64,000 bases of DNA from NCBI GenBank assembly GCA_000442125.1, contig KE546966.1, positions 1,785,471-1,849,470 of the forward strand. Direction: 5' to 3'. Below, piece after piece: positions 22,752 through 33,840 of the stretch; the first letter of the stretch is position 1, and every line of letters starts with the position of its first letter. The position numbers were made by a program, and so were the translations under genes. The notes under the pieces were generated by a model. That model worked only from the letters and a program-made list of their open reading frames with translations, was not told where the DNA came from and searched no databases. The DNA is from Opeltia flavorubescens. Taxonomy: Eukaryota > Ascomycota > Lecanoromycetes > Teloschistales > Teloschistaceae.

Positions 22752-25412
22752 TTATAGCTTCGCTCCTCCATCGCCGCCTGATCCTGAAGAATCATTGCTC
22801 CCACCCGCCGCTCTTCCTGCCCCAGCCTGCGTACCTGACGATGGTGGACCCGTTATACTAGCGGGGAGCACAATATCCGGCAGCTTCAACGGCACGGATG
22901 GTTTGCTCGTTAGCTTAGGCAGTTTCTCGCCCTTGAGGACCTTTTGGACTTCGTCAAGACTCAGGACCTCATATTCCATGAGCGCTTTGGCGATGATGTC
23001 CAGTTCTTTTTTGTTCTCCGTGAGCACGCGGGTCGCCCGTTCCCTGCCTTCTTCGACGAGTCGGCGAACTTCGGCTTCGATCTTTAATTTGGTTTCCGAG
23101 GAGATGAGATGATAGTCGGTGGCAAGGTCGACGTTGCCGACAGCATCGGACATGCCACATCGGGTGACCATGTCGTAAGCGAGGGAGGTCGCTCTTTGTA
23201 TGTCCTGCAAGAAATGTAAGAATATGCATGTTTGATGGTACGGCAGACGGAAAGGTTTATCTTACTGCAGATGCGCCAGTGGTCACGTTGTCGGCGCCAT
23301 AGATAAGCTCTTCTGCGACCTTGCCGCCCATTGCGACATCAATGCTGGCTAGCATCTCGGCTTTCGACATGCTGACCTTGTCCATCTCGTGGAGAAAGTG
23401 TGTAACTCCCAGCGCAGGGCCCCTGGGCATGATCGTGACCTTGTATAGGGGTGTAGCAGCCTTTGTTCGGAGAGCGGTCAATGCATGGCCACCTTCATGG
23501 TAGGCAGTCATCAGCTTGTCCTTTTCCTGGATAACCATGCTGCGCCTTTCAGCACCCATCATGATCCTATCCTTTGCCCATTCAAAGTCCAGCATTGTCA
23601 CTTTTTGTTGCTGCCCACGGCTCGCGTGTACCGCCGCCTGGTTGATCAGATTCTCGAGTTCAGCACCGGAAAAGCCTGGGGTGCCGCGAGCAAGTGCTTC
23701 TTCGTCGACGTCGGTGCCGATCTGTACGTTTTGCATCTTATTCTTGAGGATCGCCATACGGCCCCGAACATCTGGTAGTGGAACGTTGATGTTGCGGTCA
23801 AAACGACCAGGTCTCGTCAAAGCCTTGTCGAGAGTCCCGGGAAGATTTGTGGCGGCTATAACAATGACTCCAGTGTCCTGGCTGAAACCATCCATCTCAG
23901 TCAATAACTGGTTCAAGGACTGCTTGACATATGCTGGGTCTCTGTCGTTTCGCTTGGCCCCGATAGCATCAAGTTCGTCGATGAAGATGATTGCAGGTGC
24001 TTTTCCTCGAGCATTGTTGAAGAGCTCCCGAACGCGCTTCGCACCAACACCGACATAAATCTCATCGAACTCGGAGCCAGACATGTAGAAGAAAGGTACA
24101 CCCGCTTCGCCTGCCACTGCGCGGGCCAATAGCGTCTTCCCAGTCCCCGGAGGTCCAACGAGGAGAACGCCTTTCGGGAGCTTCCCGCCGAGGCTCGAGA
24201 ATTTGGATGGATCCTTGAGGAATTGTACTACTTCTTGGAGTTCCTCTTTCGCCTCATCACAACCATGAACGTCCGAGAAGCGAGTGCTTTGGTCCTGCGC
24301 CTGGGCTTCGGTGCTGGTGAATCCACCGACTTTCTTCAATATTCCAGACGCCTCAACAATAATCGTCATAACGACTAGTGCAAAGTAGGTGACGAGACAG
24401 AAGTAGAAGATAAATTTGACCCATTTGAAGATGGACGCGCCGAGCGACTCCTCAACCACGACGTAGAGCGGAGCCTCTTTACCGCCTGTCCCAGCAGACC
24501 CGCTCTTGCCCGAGATGGAGATATTTCCTCCGCGAGATTGTGCAGCAATAGCTTGCCCAACAGCCTGAACCTGTTCTGGAGTTAAACCGTTGTTACCCTG
24601 TTGGCGCATCATGGAACCTGCTTGCTGGGATGCAATGCCCTCTGTCTGCCCGACTGCTTCTAATGCGCGTAAATACGTTGTCTCACAAGCTGGATTGCTA
24701 GCATATCTTCCGGTTTGATATCTCTCCACGACAATTGCCGGCATGTTAGCCCGAAGTAGTGCTGAGTAGAAAGCGTTTTGTGCGGTTGCGCTGGTCGGGT
24801 TGTTGTTGGCTGTTTGCTCCATATGCGCGAGGAGATTTTGAGATGAACCCATTCCGAAGATTGTTCTCCGCTGAAGAGGGCTAAGAAACTTCGGGGTGAT
24901 TGGTGAGGCGTGCCGAGAAAGAGTGAAGGGGCGTAAGGTTGAATACATCCTGGGCGAACCGAAGCCAGAAGACCGCCCAAAAGAGAACATGTTCGCAGAA
25001 TGACATGTTTTGGATGAAGGTATACTAAGGAGTGAAGATATTTGTTGTCGTGACATATTAATCGCTGGGGATGTGGGCCTCAAAGCGGCCAGAGGCACCG
25101 ATGCGAGACATTCCGCTATGCTGCTGGAAGGAAGATGTTCCTGCATATATTAGTGAGGAGACGAAAAGTTGTCTGACGTACCCACCAGATTTTTTGGAGC
25201 CTCTGCTTTTGAGGAAAAGTGTCGTTGATGAACATTTTCCGTCACGGGGGACCGAAGGACCTTCCAGGGCGCGCTCAGAGTTGACTTCATTGACGGCCAA
25301 AGTTCCGATGTAATCGATACAAAATTCTGGGCCTTGTAAGGTCAGTATACCGCATTTAATGGAGGCGTAGGACTTCTCTTACCGTGACTGCAGCGGGAGC
25401 CTGAAAGGCCAT
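22752..25412 (-). CDS. YME1: Mitochondrial i-AAA protease
   Basis: ATP-dependent zinc metalloprotease of the inner membrane, facing the intermembrane space; degrades unassembled or damaged membrane proteins. Four exons: 25383-25412, 25186-25332, 23266-25140 and 22752-23204 (834 aa). Exons 1-2 add the N-terminus ([10 protein letters not shown], then a Ser/Lys-rich presequence). One membrane segment precedes the AAA domain ([20 protein letters not shown]). Walker A is GPPGTGKT, Walker [12 protein letters not shown], the second region of homology is [20 protein letters not shown], and the zinc site is HEGGH with a downstream Asp in the [12 protein letters not shown] region. One membrane span and the M41 layout indicate i-AAA rather than m-AAA. 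The C-terminal tail is Gly/Ser-rich. Confidence 0.94.
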
Positions 25413-26110
25413 GCTTGTTCAAGAGAGCGATTCGAAGTCGGAAAGTGGGATTTGAATTCAGAGAAAGGTGGGTCTGCCTAGACTTGAGTCTGACATGGGA
25501 ATCTGGCGTCGTGGAAGTCTATCCTTCATGAACCCAATGGCCGCGGAATGCAACGCAGGAAGGGATTTGCCTCTGTCCGTCAGTCAGTTGTGACGAGGTT
25601 TAGTCATGTTCCGCGGCTAAATCTCGGCTATACTGGTCGGAGACGACCGAGGTACATAATGTTCGAAATGCAGTGACCCAGAAAGTAACACTGAATTCAG
25701 GCCCGCTCTTATTTGCTTATAGTGTTACGGCCCTCAGAGCATCAGCTACAGAATGCTACGAGCCAGAGTCGAAATCTCTAGAGAAGCTTAGGCGATTGTA
25801 AATGCGCGTTATGAGAACTAGATCGTTCGAGGATCCATTCAAATTAAAACGCCCCAAACCATCGATGATATCCACCATCATCTATCTTATTCCTCCGTCA
25901 AATCATGCCAGTTTCTTTGAGTAGTCCCTCGGTCGCACAACAACCGAAGCTGGTCAGGCTGATCTGGCTCCTTCTTTCCTCGCCCTCAGACCCTCGTATC
26001 TTCTGGCGACCAGCACATAAACTCTGACGCCTTTACTCATCCTTCGTCCCCGTAAGCAGCACCTAACTTGTCAAGGGCTTCTTCTCTTTCCCAACCATAA
26101 TCTCGTCCAC
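25413..26110. other. Intergenic, YME1 promoter and mL41 3' side
   Basis: About 700 bp upstream of YME1 and downstream of mL41. No coding exon recognised. A mixed pyrimidine-rich stretch lies at 25860-26100. Confidence 0.45.
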
Positions 26111-26479
26111 TCAGTCCATCCCATTCTCATTCTTCCATTTCTCAAGGTACCTTTCCCCGCTCAAGCCGCCCTTTGGATCGCCTTCGAAGTCGCCCTTGAG
26201 TGGTTCCATATTCTTGGTCACAAAAGGCGTCAACTGCATCGGCGAATGCCATGTTTAGCAAGTATTCAAACTATCTAGTAAGGAACGCACTTTGAAGTCT
26301 TTCAAGTCCTTGGGTACAACGTAAGTCCGCACTTTCTCGTAATCAAGAACGTAGCCGCCGTGTTTGGTATGCCGGCCCATGGACCCGGAGCCAGTGCCTT
26401 TGTAGTACCCTCCGTTGACCATCTTAGTTGTAAGGGCGAGTCGACGAAGACGGCGGAAAAGTGGCGCAGTAGGCTGCAT
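26111..26479 (-). CDS. MRPL27: Mitochondrial large-subunit ribosomal protein mL41
   Basis: Small protein of the mitochondrial 54S ribosomal subunit. Exons 26291-26479 and 26111-26233 (103 aa) are split by a 57 bp intron (GTGCGT..GCAG). Exon 1 begins MQPTAPLFRRLRRLALTTK, a basic targeting-type start, followed by the family's NGGYYKGTGSGSMGRHTKHG. Exon 2 gives LTPFVTKNMEPLKGDFEGDP and ends in YLEKWKNENGMD. The unspliced frame ends soon after the donor, so an ORF caller shows only half the protein. It is divergent from UTP14, with 239 bp between start codons. Confidence 0.93.
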
Positions 26480-26718
26480 ATTGCTGTACACTGAGGAACT
26501 AGAGGTGCTGTAGCACTGTAAAACTGTACAAGAACTCACTAACGTGAGGCTCAAGTGAAATCCCCTGCGTCGATCACGGAAGCGTGCGGAATATATTCCG
26601 AGAATTCCCACAACCTTCAATTTTTGGAATCGCCGAGCAAACATTAAACCTCGTCGGTCTGCAATTAAGTCACATCGTGAAAAGGGAAACAACCTCTTTC
26701 TCTGCATACAAGCGGAGT

Positions 26719-29697
26719 ATGCCGGGCCGTAAGTCTACTGGACCACTTTTATCTGCGCCGAAATCCTTGAAGGCAAGAGTTTCGAAGCGGAAGAAGGAGC
26801 GCTCTTTGAATGCGCTTGCCATCGCTGAAAAAATAGACCCTGACCGCACCAAGATCCGCCGACATAGGCTTGGTGAGAGTGAACCAGATGGAAATGAGAA
26901 ACGAAAACTGGAAGTCGCCCAGCAAGCGCCCTTTGATTACGAGACTGAAGACGATGACTCCAGACATCAATCGGGTCCGAAAAGAAGAAAGACCAAAAAC
27001 GATAAATTTCGCGCGAACGATGTAGACCGTGGTAGTGACTCTGAAGGAAATACATGGACATTGGGTGGCGTTGCGAGTGACGATGATGAAAGTCTCAATA
27101 GCGATGAGGCTACGGGCGCCAGTGACGAAGAAAAGTTCGAGGGTTTTGCTTTTAGCGGGAGTTCTGCCACACAAAACAAGCAAAAGAATCATGATGCCCC
27201 TCAGGATGAAGACGGTTTCGAAGAGTTCGACCTGAGCGAGAGAGACCAGGGAGATGAAGGAGAGGAAGAAGCTGAGGATTTTGGAGATGAGGGCGTGGAT
27301 CTGGCCACGGCTCTGGATGATGGATTTGAGGATGAGGATACAGACAATTCTGATAATGAAGCTGGCTCCGCCCGAAGCGCTGGAGACGTCACTGATGAGA
27401 TCTCTGGAGACGAAGAGTCAACCATGTCGGTATCAGGTGATGAGAATGACCCTCAAGATCAGGCGAAACTTGCTTCGTTGCGATCTCTCGTCATGGCTAT
27501 GAGTGATCATGATCAAGCGCAGGCTCCTAAGCGCAGAGTACCTGACGTCAACGAATCGAGCGCCCCATCAGAATACGGTCTGAGCTCGAAGCAGAAGCTT
27601 ACGGTTGCCGACCTGCTTCCTTCGGTAAAAGATCCTCAGTTGAAGAAATCTCTTCGAATACTTGCCGACGATGGCGCAAAGATATCTAACAAACGCAAGA
27701 GTATCGCTAGAAAATTGGACGTCCCGCTGGCGAAAAGGCAGCAGGATCGATTAGACCGAGCTGCTGCATATGAGAAAAGTAAAGAAACCCTGAACCGGTG
27801 GATTGACACAGTCAAGCATAACCGACGAGCTGAGCATCTTTCGTTTCCCTTACAGGATCCCAACGCTGTCAATGCTCAAGGTGGTGACAAGATAGAGCGA
27901 CAAGCTAAGCCGCTGACGGATCTCGAGCTGAATATACAAAACATACTACAGGAGAGTGGCCTAGCTCCAACAACGGAGAGGTCGGAAGGAGAGCAGATAC
28001 AGGCGTTTGAAGAGTTGGAAGCAAACAAATTGCCCTTGGAGGAAGTACAAGCTCGCCGTACAGAATTACGGAGAGCAAGAGAGCTTCTGTTTAGAGAAGA
28101 GATTAAAGCGAAAAGGATCAACAAGATCAAGAGCAAATCGTTCAGACGAATCCATCGAAAGGAACGGGAACGCCTTGTGCAGAAAGATAAGGAAGCGCTT
28201 GCAGCAGCAGGCGTGGAAGATAGCGAAGGTGAGAAAGAAAGAATTGACAGGCGAAGGGCGGAGGAGCGGATGGGAGCTAAGCATCGAGAAAGTCGATGGG
28301 CGAAAGGAGTCAAGGCGAGCGGGAGAATGACTTGGGATGAGGATGCTAGGGCTGGGGTCGAAGAAATGGCCAGACGGGAGGAAAATCTCAGGCGAAGGAT
28401 ACTGGGTAAGGACGTTGATGGCAGCGAGGAAGAATTTAGCGAAGACAACGAGGATGGAAGCGAAGAGGATAGTGACGAGATGAATCGGCCGAGAACACTA
28501 CAAGATCGCTTGCGAAGGCTTACAGAGGATAAAGATCCTTTGCAAGCAGGCGTTAAGAGTTCCACATCAGCATTGTTATCCATGAAGTTCATGCAGAATG
28601 CAGAAGCTGCACGCAAGTCTGGCAATAAGGAAGCCGTGAAGCAGATGCAGAGAGAACTTGCAGGTGAGGATACCCCCAGTGAAGACGAGCCGGAAGATGG
28701 ACCAGGCCGTAAACTGTACGGGCCAAACCAAAACGCCAATCAAGCCACCAAGCCTAGAGTGACTGAGCAGCGAAACGAGTTTGAGGAGGGAGCATCTTCT
28801 GGTGATGAAGGTGACCTGGCTGCACCGGTTGAGGATGATGAGCTGCAGATTATTGTGGACGACAATGAGGCTATCAAGACTATTACTAGAAAAGGGACAA
28901 TGTTTGGCAAAAGCGGAAAGCAGGTAGCAACACTATCAGCGTCAAGAGCGATTGAGGATAACCCATGGCTTGCTGGTGGCAAACAGAAAACCAATCGGCG
29001 AACACAGGATTCTGATACGATGGCTATAATCTCCAATGAACTACCAGATACAACATCTACCGTTGCTACTACTGGCAAAACCCCTGTCACCAGCCAGCCA
29101 AAAGTCGCCAAAGGCATAGAAACACGGATGGCTCAATCCGCACCGGCTGGTTCAACGGCTGATTCTGACGATGGGACGAGCGATAAAGAAGGCGAAGAAG
29201 GCGAAGAAGGCGAAGAAAGCAGCAAAGCGCCTTTCATACATCGTAATCAAGAGCTTGTGCGGAAAGCCTTTGCTGGAGACGACGTTGTAGGTCAATTCGA
29301 AGAAGAGAAGGAAGAACGAATGCAATCGGAAGACGAAAAAATGGTTGACATGACGCTCGCTGGCTGGGGATCCTGGATCGGTGCTGGGATTGGTAGGAAA
29401 GCTCAAGAACGAAAGCAGAAGCGGTTTTTAAGCAAGCAGGAAGGTGTTCCTAGAGGAAAGCGTCAGGATGCCAAACTTGACAAGGTGATAATCAACGAAA
29501 AAAGGATTAAGAAGAACGCCAAGTATCTGGCATCCCAGCTACCGCACCCATTCGAGACGCGGCAGCAATACGAAAGAAGTCTTCGATTGCCCGTTGGGCC
29601 AGAATGGACGACCAAAGAAAGTTTCCAGGCCGCGACCAAGCCCAGAGTGTTGATGAAGCAGGGAATCATCACCCCCATGCTGAAGCCCATCATCTAG
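26719..29697 (+). CDS. UTP14: U3 snoRNA-associated protein 14 (SSU processome)
   Basis: Nucleolar factor needed for 18S rRNA processing; it recruits and activates the DEAH helicase Dhr1. I start at the ATG of MPGRKSTGPLLSAPK rather than 135 bases upstream, where the frame has no good start. The protein is 992 aa, single exon. It has a long acidic Asp/Glu/Ser region (residues about 100-240), then the conserved Utp14 core with LSSKQKLTVADLLPS, a basic coiled helical stretch (INKIKSKSFRRIHRKERER), MTLAGWGSWIGAGIG, and a C-terminal LPHPFETRQQYERSLRLPVG block. A run of GEE repeats sits near residue 825 (29185-29217). Confidence 0.95.
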   Translation: MPGRKSTGPLLSAPKSLKARVSKRKKERSLNALAIAEKIDPDRTKIRRHRLGESEPDGNEKRKLEVAQQAPFDYETEDDDSRHQSGPKRRKTKNDKFRANDVDRGSDSEGNTWTLGGVASDDDESLNSDEATGASDEEKFEGFAFSGSSATQNKQKNHDAPQDEDGFEEFDLSERDQGDEGEEEAEDFGDEGVDLATALDDGFEDEDTDNSDNEAGSARSAGDVTDEISGDEESTMSVSGDENDPQDQAKLASLRSLVMAMSDHDQAQAPKRRVPDVNESSAPSEYGLSSKQKLTVADLLPSVKDPQLKKSLRILADDGAKISNKRKSIARKLDVPLAKRQQDRLDRAAAYEKSKETLNRWIDTVKHNRRAEHLSFPLQDPNAVNAQGGDKIERQAKPLTDLELNIQNILQESGLAPTTERSEGEQIQAFEELEANKLPLEEVQARRTELRRARELLFREEIKAKRINKIKSKSFRRIHRKERERLVQKDKEALAAAGVEDSEGEKERIDRRRAEERMGAKHRESRWAKGVKASGRMTWDEDARAGVEEMARREENLRRRILGKDVDGSEEEFSEDNEDGSEEDSDEMNRPRTLQDRLRRLTEDKDPLQAGVKSSTSALLSMKFMQNAEAARKSGNKEAVKQMQRELAGEDTPSEDEPEDGPGRKLYGPNQNANQATKPRVTEQRNEFEEGASSGDEGDLAAPVEDDELQIIVDDNEAIKTITRKGTMFGKSGKQVATLSASRAIEDNPWLAGGKQKTNRRTQDSDTMAIISNELPDTTSTVATTGKTPVTSQPKVAKGIETRMAQSAPAGSTADSDDGTSDKEGEEGEEGEESSKAPFIHRNQELVRKAFAGDDVVGQFEEEKEERMQSEDEKMVDMTLAGWGSWIGAGIGRKAQERKQKRFLSKQEGVPRGKRQDAKLDKVIINEKRIKKNAKYLASQLPHPFETRQQYERSLRLPVGPEWTTKESFQAATKPRVLMKQGIITPMLKPII
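29185..29217 (+). repeat. In-frame (GGCGAAGAA)n microsatellite in UTP14
   Basis: Three and a half copies of a 9-base unit encode Gly-Glu-Glu repeats inside the acidic linker of UTP14. The unit keeps the reading frame. Confidence 0.85.
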
Positions 29698-30352
29698 CTC
29701 GTCGATGCTTTATCTCGATCGTATCGGGAATCATATATGTTGCTGTACTGAGTGTCGATGGATGCAATGCTTAATGTGAGAACACTTGTCGATTCGAAAG
29801 ATTGAGAGCGTTTAGAGAGCATACGTCAGCCCCGCACAACTCTATTTGTACAAAAAAAAAACCACCACCACCACCATCTGTAGTCTCGTCGTCTTCGTTC
29901 TACTCTCCTGATCGTCAACTCATCAATTGCAGCGACTTTACTTTTATACCTTCACTATCCTGCCGTTTTCTCTGTGGTAAGCCACATTCCAATGGCTGCT
30001 CTTGTTGGAACATTCCGATCATGCTCCGTCTTTCATGATTCAAACTGTACCAAGTGATGTTAGCCGTCTTCTATCCTATCACACGTGCTTGTCGTTGCCG
30101 GGTCTTCAGTAATCATGTTTACTGGACGCTATATCTTAACTTTTTTCATCCCCTATCTCTCCAATTTTCCAAACCTCTTCCTGTATCCTACATGCACAAG
30201 CAATCACGATTTGAATACCTACAAGAATTCAGGAGTGGAGCATATAAATCTACTCATCATCTCCTCAATATTGCTTGCTACCCTGCTTTCCTACTTATAA
30301 AGCAGATATTCCTTCTGCGGATTCCTCTTGTCACAGGCAAATAGCCGCCAAC
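29698..30352. other. Intergenic, UTP14 3' side and GH81 promoter
   Basis: Tandem plus-strand spacing. It holds an A10 tract followed by five CCA units at 29852-29876 and AT-rich sequence nearer the glucanase. No exon recognised. Confidence 0.45.
29852..29876 (+). repeat. A-tract plus (CCA)5 simple repeat
   Basis: A run of ten A followed directly by five CCA units. Simple-sequence tract in the intergenic space. Confidence 0.8.
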
Positions 30353-33289
30353 ATGGCCTTGCCAGCCATGCCCATTGCTCTCGTGCAGAATCCTAGAAAC
30401 CAGGTGAGGTGCCATGTTTTGATATACATACTAACCCTTGCACAAATGGGAATAGGTTTTGTGGTGCCTGAGCGTCTTCCAAACGGAATCAGCTTCACTA
30501 CCGATCCATTCCCTAGGCCAAGCTCGACCCAGTATCCCCGAACGACAACAGTGCGATCCAGTATACCTGCTACATCAGGCGTAAGCAAGCCATATATTGA
30601 TCTCCTGGACGCTGTTAACTAAATACGATTTTCAGCTACTCAATACCTTACTCGAAACCGACGGCCGTCCTTCCGTTCAGCCTTTTCCCACACCGTCTGC
30701 ATCCGTTTCTCATCGCAGGAACACAACAATCCCTTCTCATTGGAACCTCCCTATCGTCACGGTCAAGCCATTGCTGTCGGCCAAAATTAACGGTTCCCTT
30801 CATTCTTTTCACCGGCGAGCGGCAGAGCAAGCCATGATAGATCAAATAGAAGTTTTCCGAGCTGTAGCGACCGACGCGCCACCTGTTCCATCACGGGGTG
30901 ATCATCCAGTCCCAAGATTGAACATTGTAAGGCTATTGTGCGAGTTTATTTATCTCTTTGACCCTTATATTTACAGGCCCCGCAGAGCAGTCCTCTGTCT
31001 ACCAATAAATTCTACGCCAACTTCTTCCTGGGCTCCCAAGGCCAGGGTGTGTGGACCCATCCATACTCATTGACATGGAGCAAAGGTACACAGAGCGCTC
31101 AAAGCTGGGGCATGGCGATCTCCCAAATCGATGCTGATCAACGGGTCTTCGGGCCGAGGAATACTGCTATCCCAGGCTCTCCTGTCCAGTACTACATCAA
31201 TCCCATTGCCATTCAATCCATCATACTCTCTGCCGTCGAACTCGGCAACGCAACAGTCTTAACAATGGATTCCTTGCAAGCCTTCTCGGCCAACGCAAAC
31301 TTATTACCCCAAGCCGGCTCCACTTCCAAGATAACCTTCCCCCTAATCCAAGGCATGGGCTTCGTAACCGGTATATATACAAACCTTCAGCCAGCTATTC
31401 AAAGTAGCGTTTTCTTTCGCAGTGTATCTACCGCTGCTGTCTCGGGGAATGGCATTTTCAAGTACCAGATTACACTTGAGGATGGCAAGGACTGGTTGCT
31501 GTTTGCAACTCCTTCCAACGGGCAAGATCCTCAACTTTCGCTAATCTCAAACACTTTATTACGAGGCATACCTAACTGGTCTGGCTTCATCCAAATCGCG
31601 AAAAATCCGGCTGGTTCCTCTGGGGAAGCTACCTATGACAACGCTGCCGGCGTTTATCCAACCGGATTAGCGTTGACTGCTTCGACGTTCAGTCAGACCG
31701 GCACCTATGAATTCAAATGGACAAAAGCCGGGTTGACTAAGGGGAACGTACCTCAACTCCTAATGTTTGCTTTACCCCATCATGTCGAATCTTTCTCCGG
31801 CCCTACTCCGTTCGCAAAAACTTCTCTTCGTGTCCAGACTACTACCAAAGGTGTTGCTACAGCTGTTGTTGCTGACTCTTGGACTCTCATTGAAGCCAAC
31901 CTCCCATTGGACATGGGTTTTGCCCCGTGGAATGGTTCGCTTCCCCAGGGTAGCAGGTCCACCGGAACTTTGTCTCCCGCTGCCGTTAATATCATCAACA
32001 CAGTTGCTGCATCCGAGATTAGACAAGACATGGACAGCCAAACGAATCTCGACAGCATGTACTTCAGTGGCAAAGCTTTATCGAAATTCGCCGCCTTGGT
32101 CTATACCGTCCACGAAATGTGTGGTGAACCCGATCTCGCAAGATTGGGCTTAGGTCAATTGAAGATTGCATTCGCTAAATTCTCGACGAATCAGCAACAA
32201 TTTCCCTTGGTATACGATACAGCCTGGAAGGGTGTTGTGAGCAGTGGAGCATATATAACTGGTGATTGGGGACAGGATTTCGGCAACACGAATTACAACG
32301 ACCATCATTTCCATTACGGCTACTTCATACATGCTGCCGCCATCATCGCATATCTTGATCCGCAGTGGCTACAGCTGAACAAGGCATGGGTAAATATGCT
32401 CGTGCGAGATGCTTCCAACCCCAGTACATCAGACCCTTATTTTCCCTTCTCGAGGATGTTTGACTGGTACCACGGACACAGCTGGGCGAAGGGCCTGTTC
32501 GAGAGCGCGGATGCAAAAGACGAAGAGTCAAGCAGTGAAGATGCCTTCTTCGCGTATGCAATCAAGATGTGGGGACGGGTGACAGGTGATCGGAGTATGG
32601 AGGCACGAGGCAATCTGATGCTGGCCGTATTAGCGAGGACGTTGAGAAACTATTTTTTACTTCAGGATGGGAATCCGAATCATCCAGCAGAGTTTGTGGG
32701 AAACAAAGTCACTGGTATTGTGAGTGAATTTCTATTCTTATATTTAGCTGTTTGTATCTTCCTTGCTCAACGTTGCTTACCGACTTGTCCCCCTTAGTTG
32801 TTCGAGAATAAAGTTGATGCCACAACATACTTTGGTATCAACTTGGAATACGTTCACGGGTACGCAACCTCTCCTTTACATCCACCGGATCTCTTTGGCT
32901 AACCTCTGGCCCCCTCAAAAGCATTCACATGCTCCCCCTCCTCCCTTACTCCTTCCTCACGCGTTCCCGCCCCTTCGTCGCCGAAGAATGGTCTCAGTTC
33001 TTCGACCCATCCAACCGCACCGCCCCAGATCCTGCATCCTCCGTCCAGGGCGGCTGGAAGGGAATCCTCTACGCCAACCTCGCGCTAATCGATCCACGGA
33101 GGAGTTGGGATTTCTTTGCCCAGAGGGACTTTGACATGGGGTGGATCGATGGCGGGGCAAGTCGGACCTGGTATCTGGCCTGGGCGGCTGGTGAGTTGCT
33201 TTTTTTCTCTTTTCATTGCTGCGACCATTTGAGTAGGCATGGCCTAATACTCCTGGGGGTAACCTGTAGGATTGGGAGGAGCGCCTTGA
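30353..33289 (+). CDS. Endo-1,3-beta-glucanase, glycoside hydrolase family 81
   Basis: Hydrolyses beta-1,3-glucan of fungal walls; relatives act in septum or wall remodelling and in glucan use. Six exons: 30353-30580, 30636-30926, 30977-32719, 32798-32859, 32922-33190 and 33270-33289 (870 aa). GH81 blocks are PLSTNKFYANFFLGSQGQG, DWGQDFGNTNYNDHHFHYGY (catalytic Asp region), SRMFDWYHGHSWAKGLFES and DAKDEESSSED (catalytic Glu region), then FGINLEYVHGIHMLPLLPYS. The last exon adds only LGGAP before the stop. The N-terminus has no clean signal peptide; a hydrophobic stretch (residues about 22-35) could act as an anchor. If non-secreted, it would match the Eng2-like intracellular type. Start by Kozak context GCCAACATGG. 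Confidence 0.92.
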
Positions 33290-33840
33290 ACGGCTGTTCA
33301 TCAACGTGGTATGATACGATTTTCACGGATGGTGTGAGTGATGGCTCATGGATATTGTCTGAAAAGTTCATGTACAAAGGTAAGCCCCCCTTTTTCCCCA
33401 TCAAGGTGAGTGAAGATAAGGCATTGCGGTCACATTTCGGCCACGAGGACGACGAGAATATAGACTTGGATATAGTGTCAGGATAGAACCGCATGGGGTT
33501 GGAAAGTTAGACAAAGGTTGGTTAGATGGAGTTTGGAAAGCATGAGTTCTGGGTGGGTTTTCAGGGGTTTTTTCCGGAAATAACATCATAATAATCATTG
33601 GTAAATCCAAGTCATACTCATAATCACGGATAACATGGAAATAGATGCTTTCGTTTTCCATGGACGAAAGTTCCACATTCATATCTCAAATAACAATAAT
33701 TCAAAAAATTCCATGCTACTCCACGCTCTGAAAATTCGATAGATCGCCATTCGCCCGTCGCTCACCAACGAACACTCATGTGAATAAAACGACAAACTAG
33801 TCCAAGCCATAACTCATCACCCTAAGAACGAAATCTGATC
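33290..33840. other. Intergenic, convergent 3' ends
   Basis: Between GH81 (+) and the methyltransferase (-). AT-rich from about 33580 to 33720. No gene seen; small frames here look like chance. Confidence 0.5.

Noticed and set aside
26584-26718. N-terminal extension of the UTP14 frame
   Set aside because: No ATG at its start and unlike UTP14; the ATG at 26719 opens the conserved MPGRKSTG block.
27876-28739. 287-codon minus-strand ORF
   Set aside because: Lies antisense to the conserved UTP14 core; Ser/Leu-rich composition is the mirror of its Lys/Glu codons.
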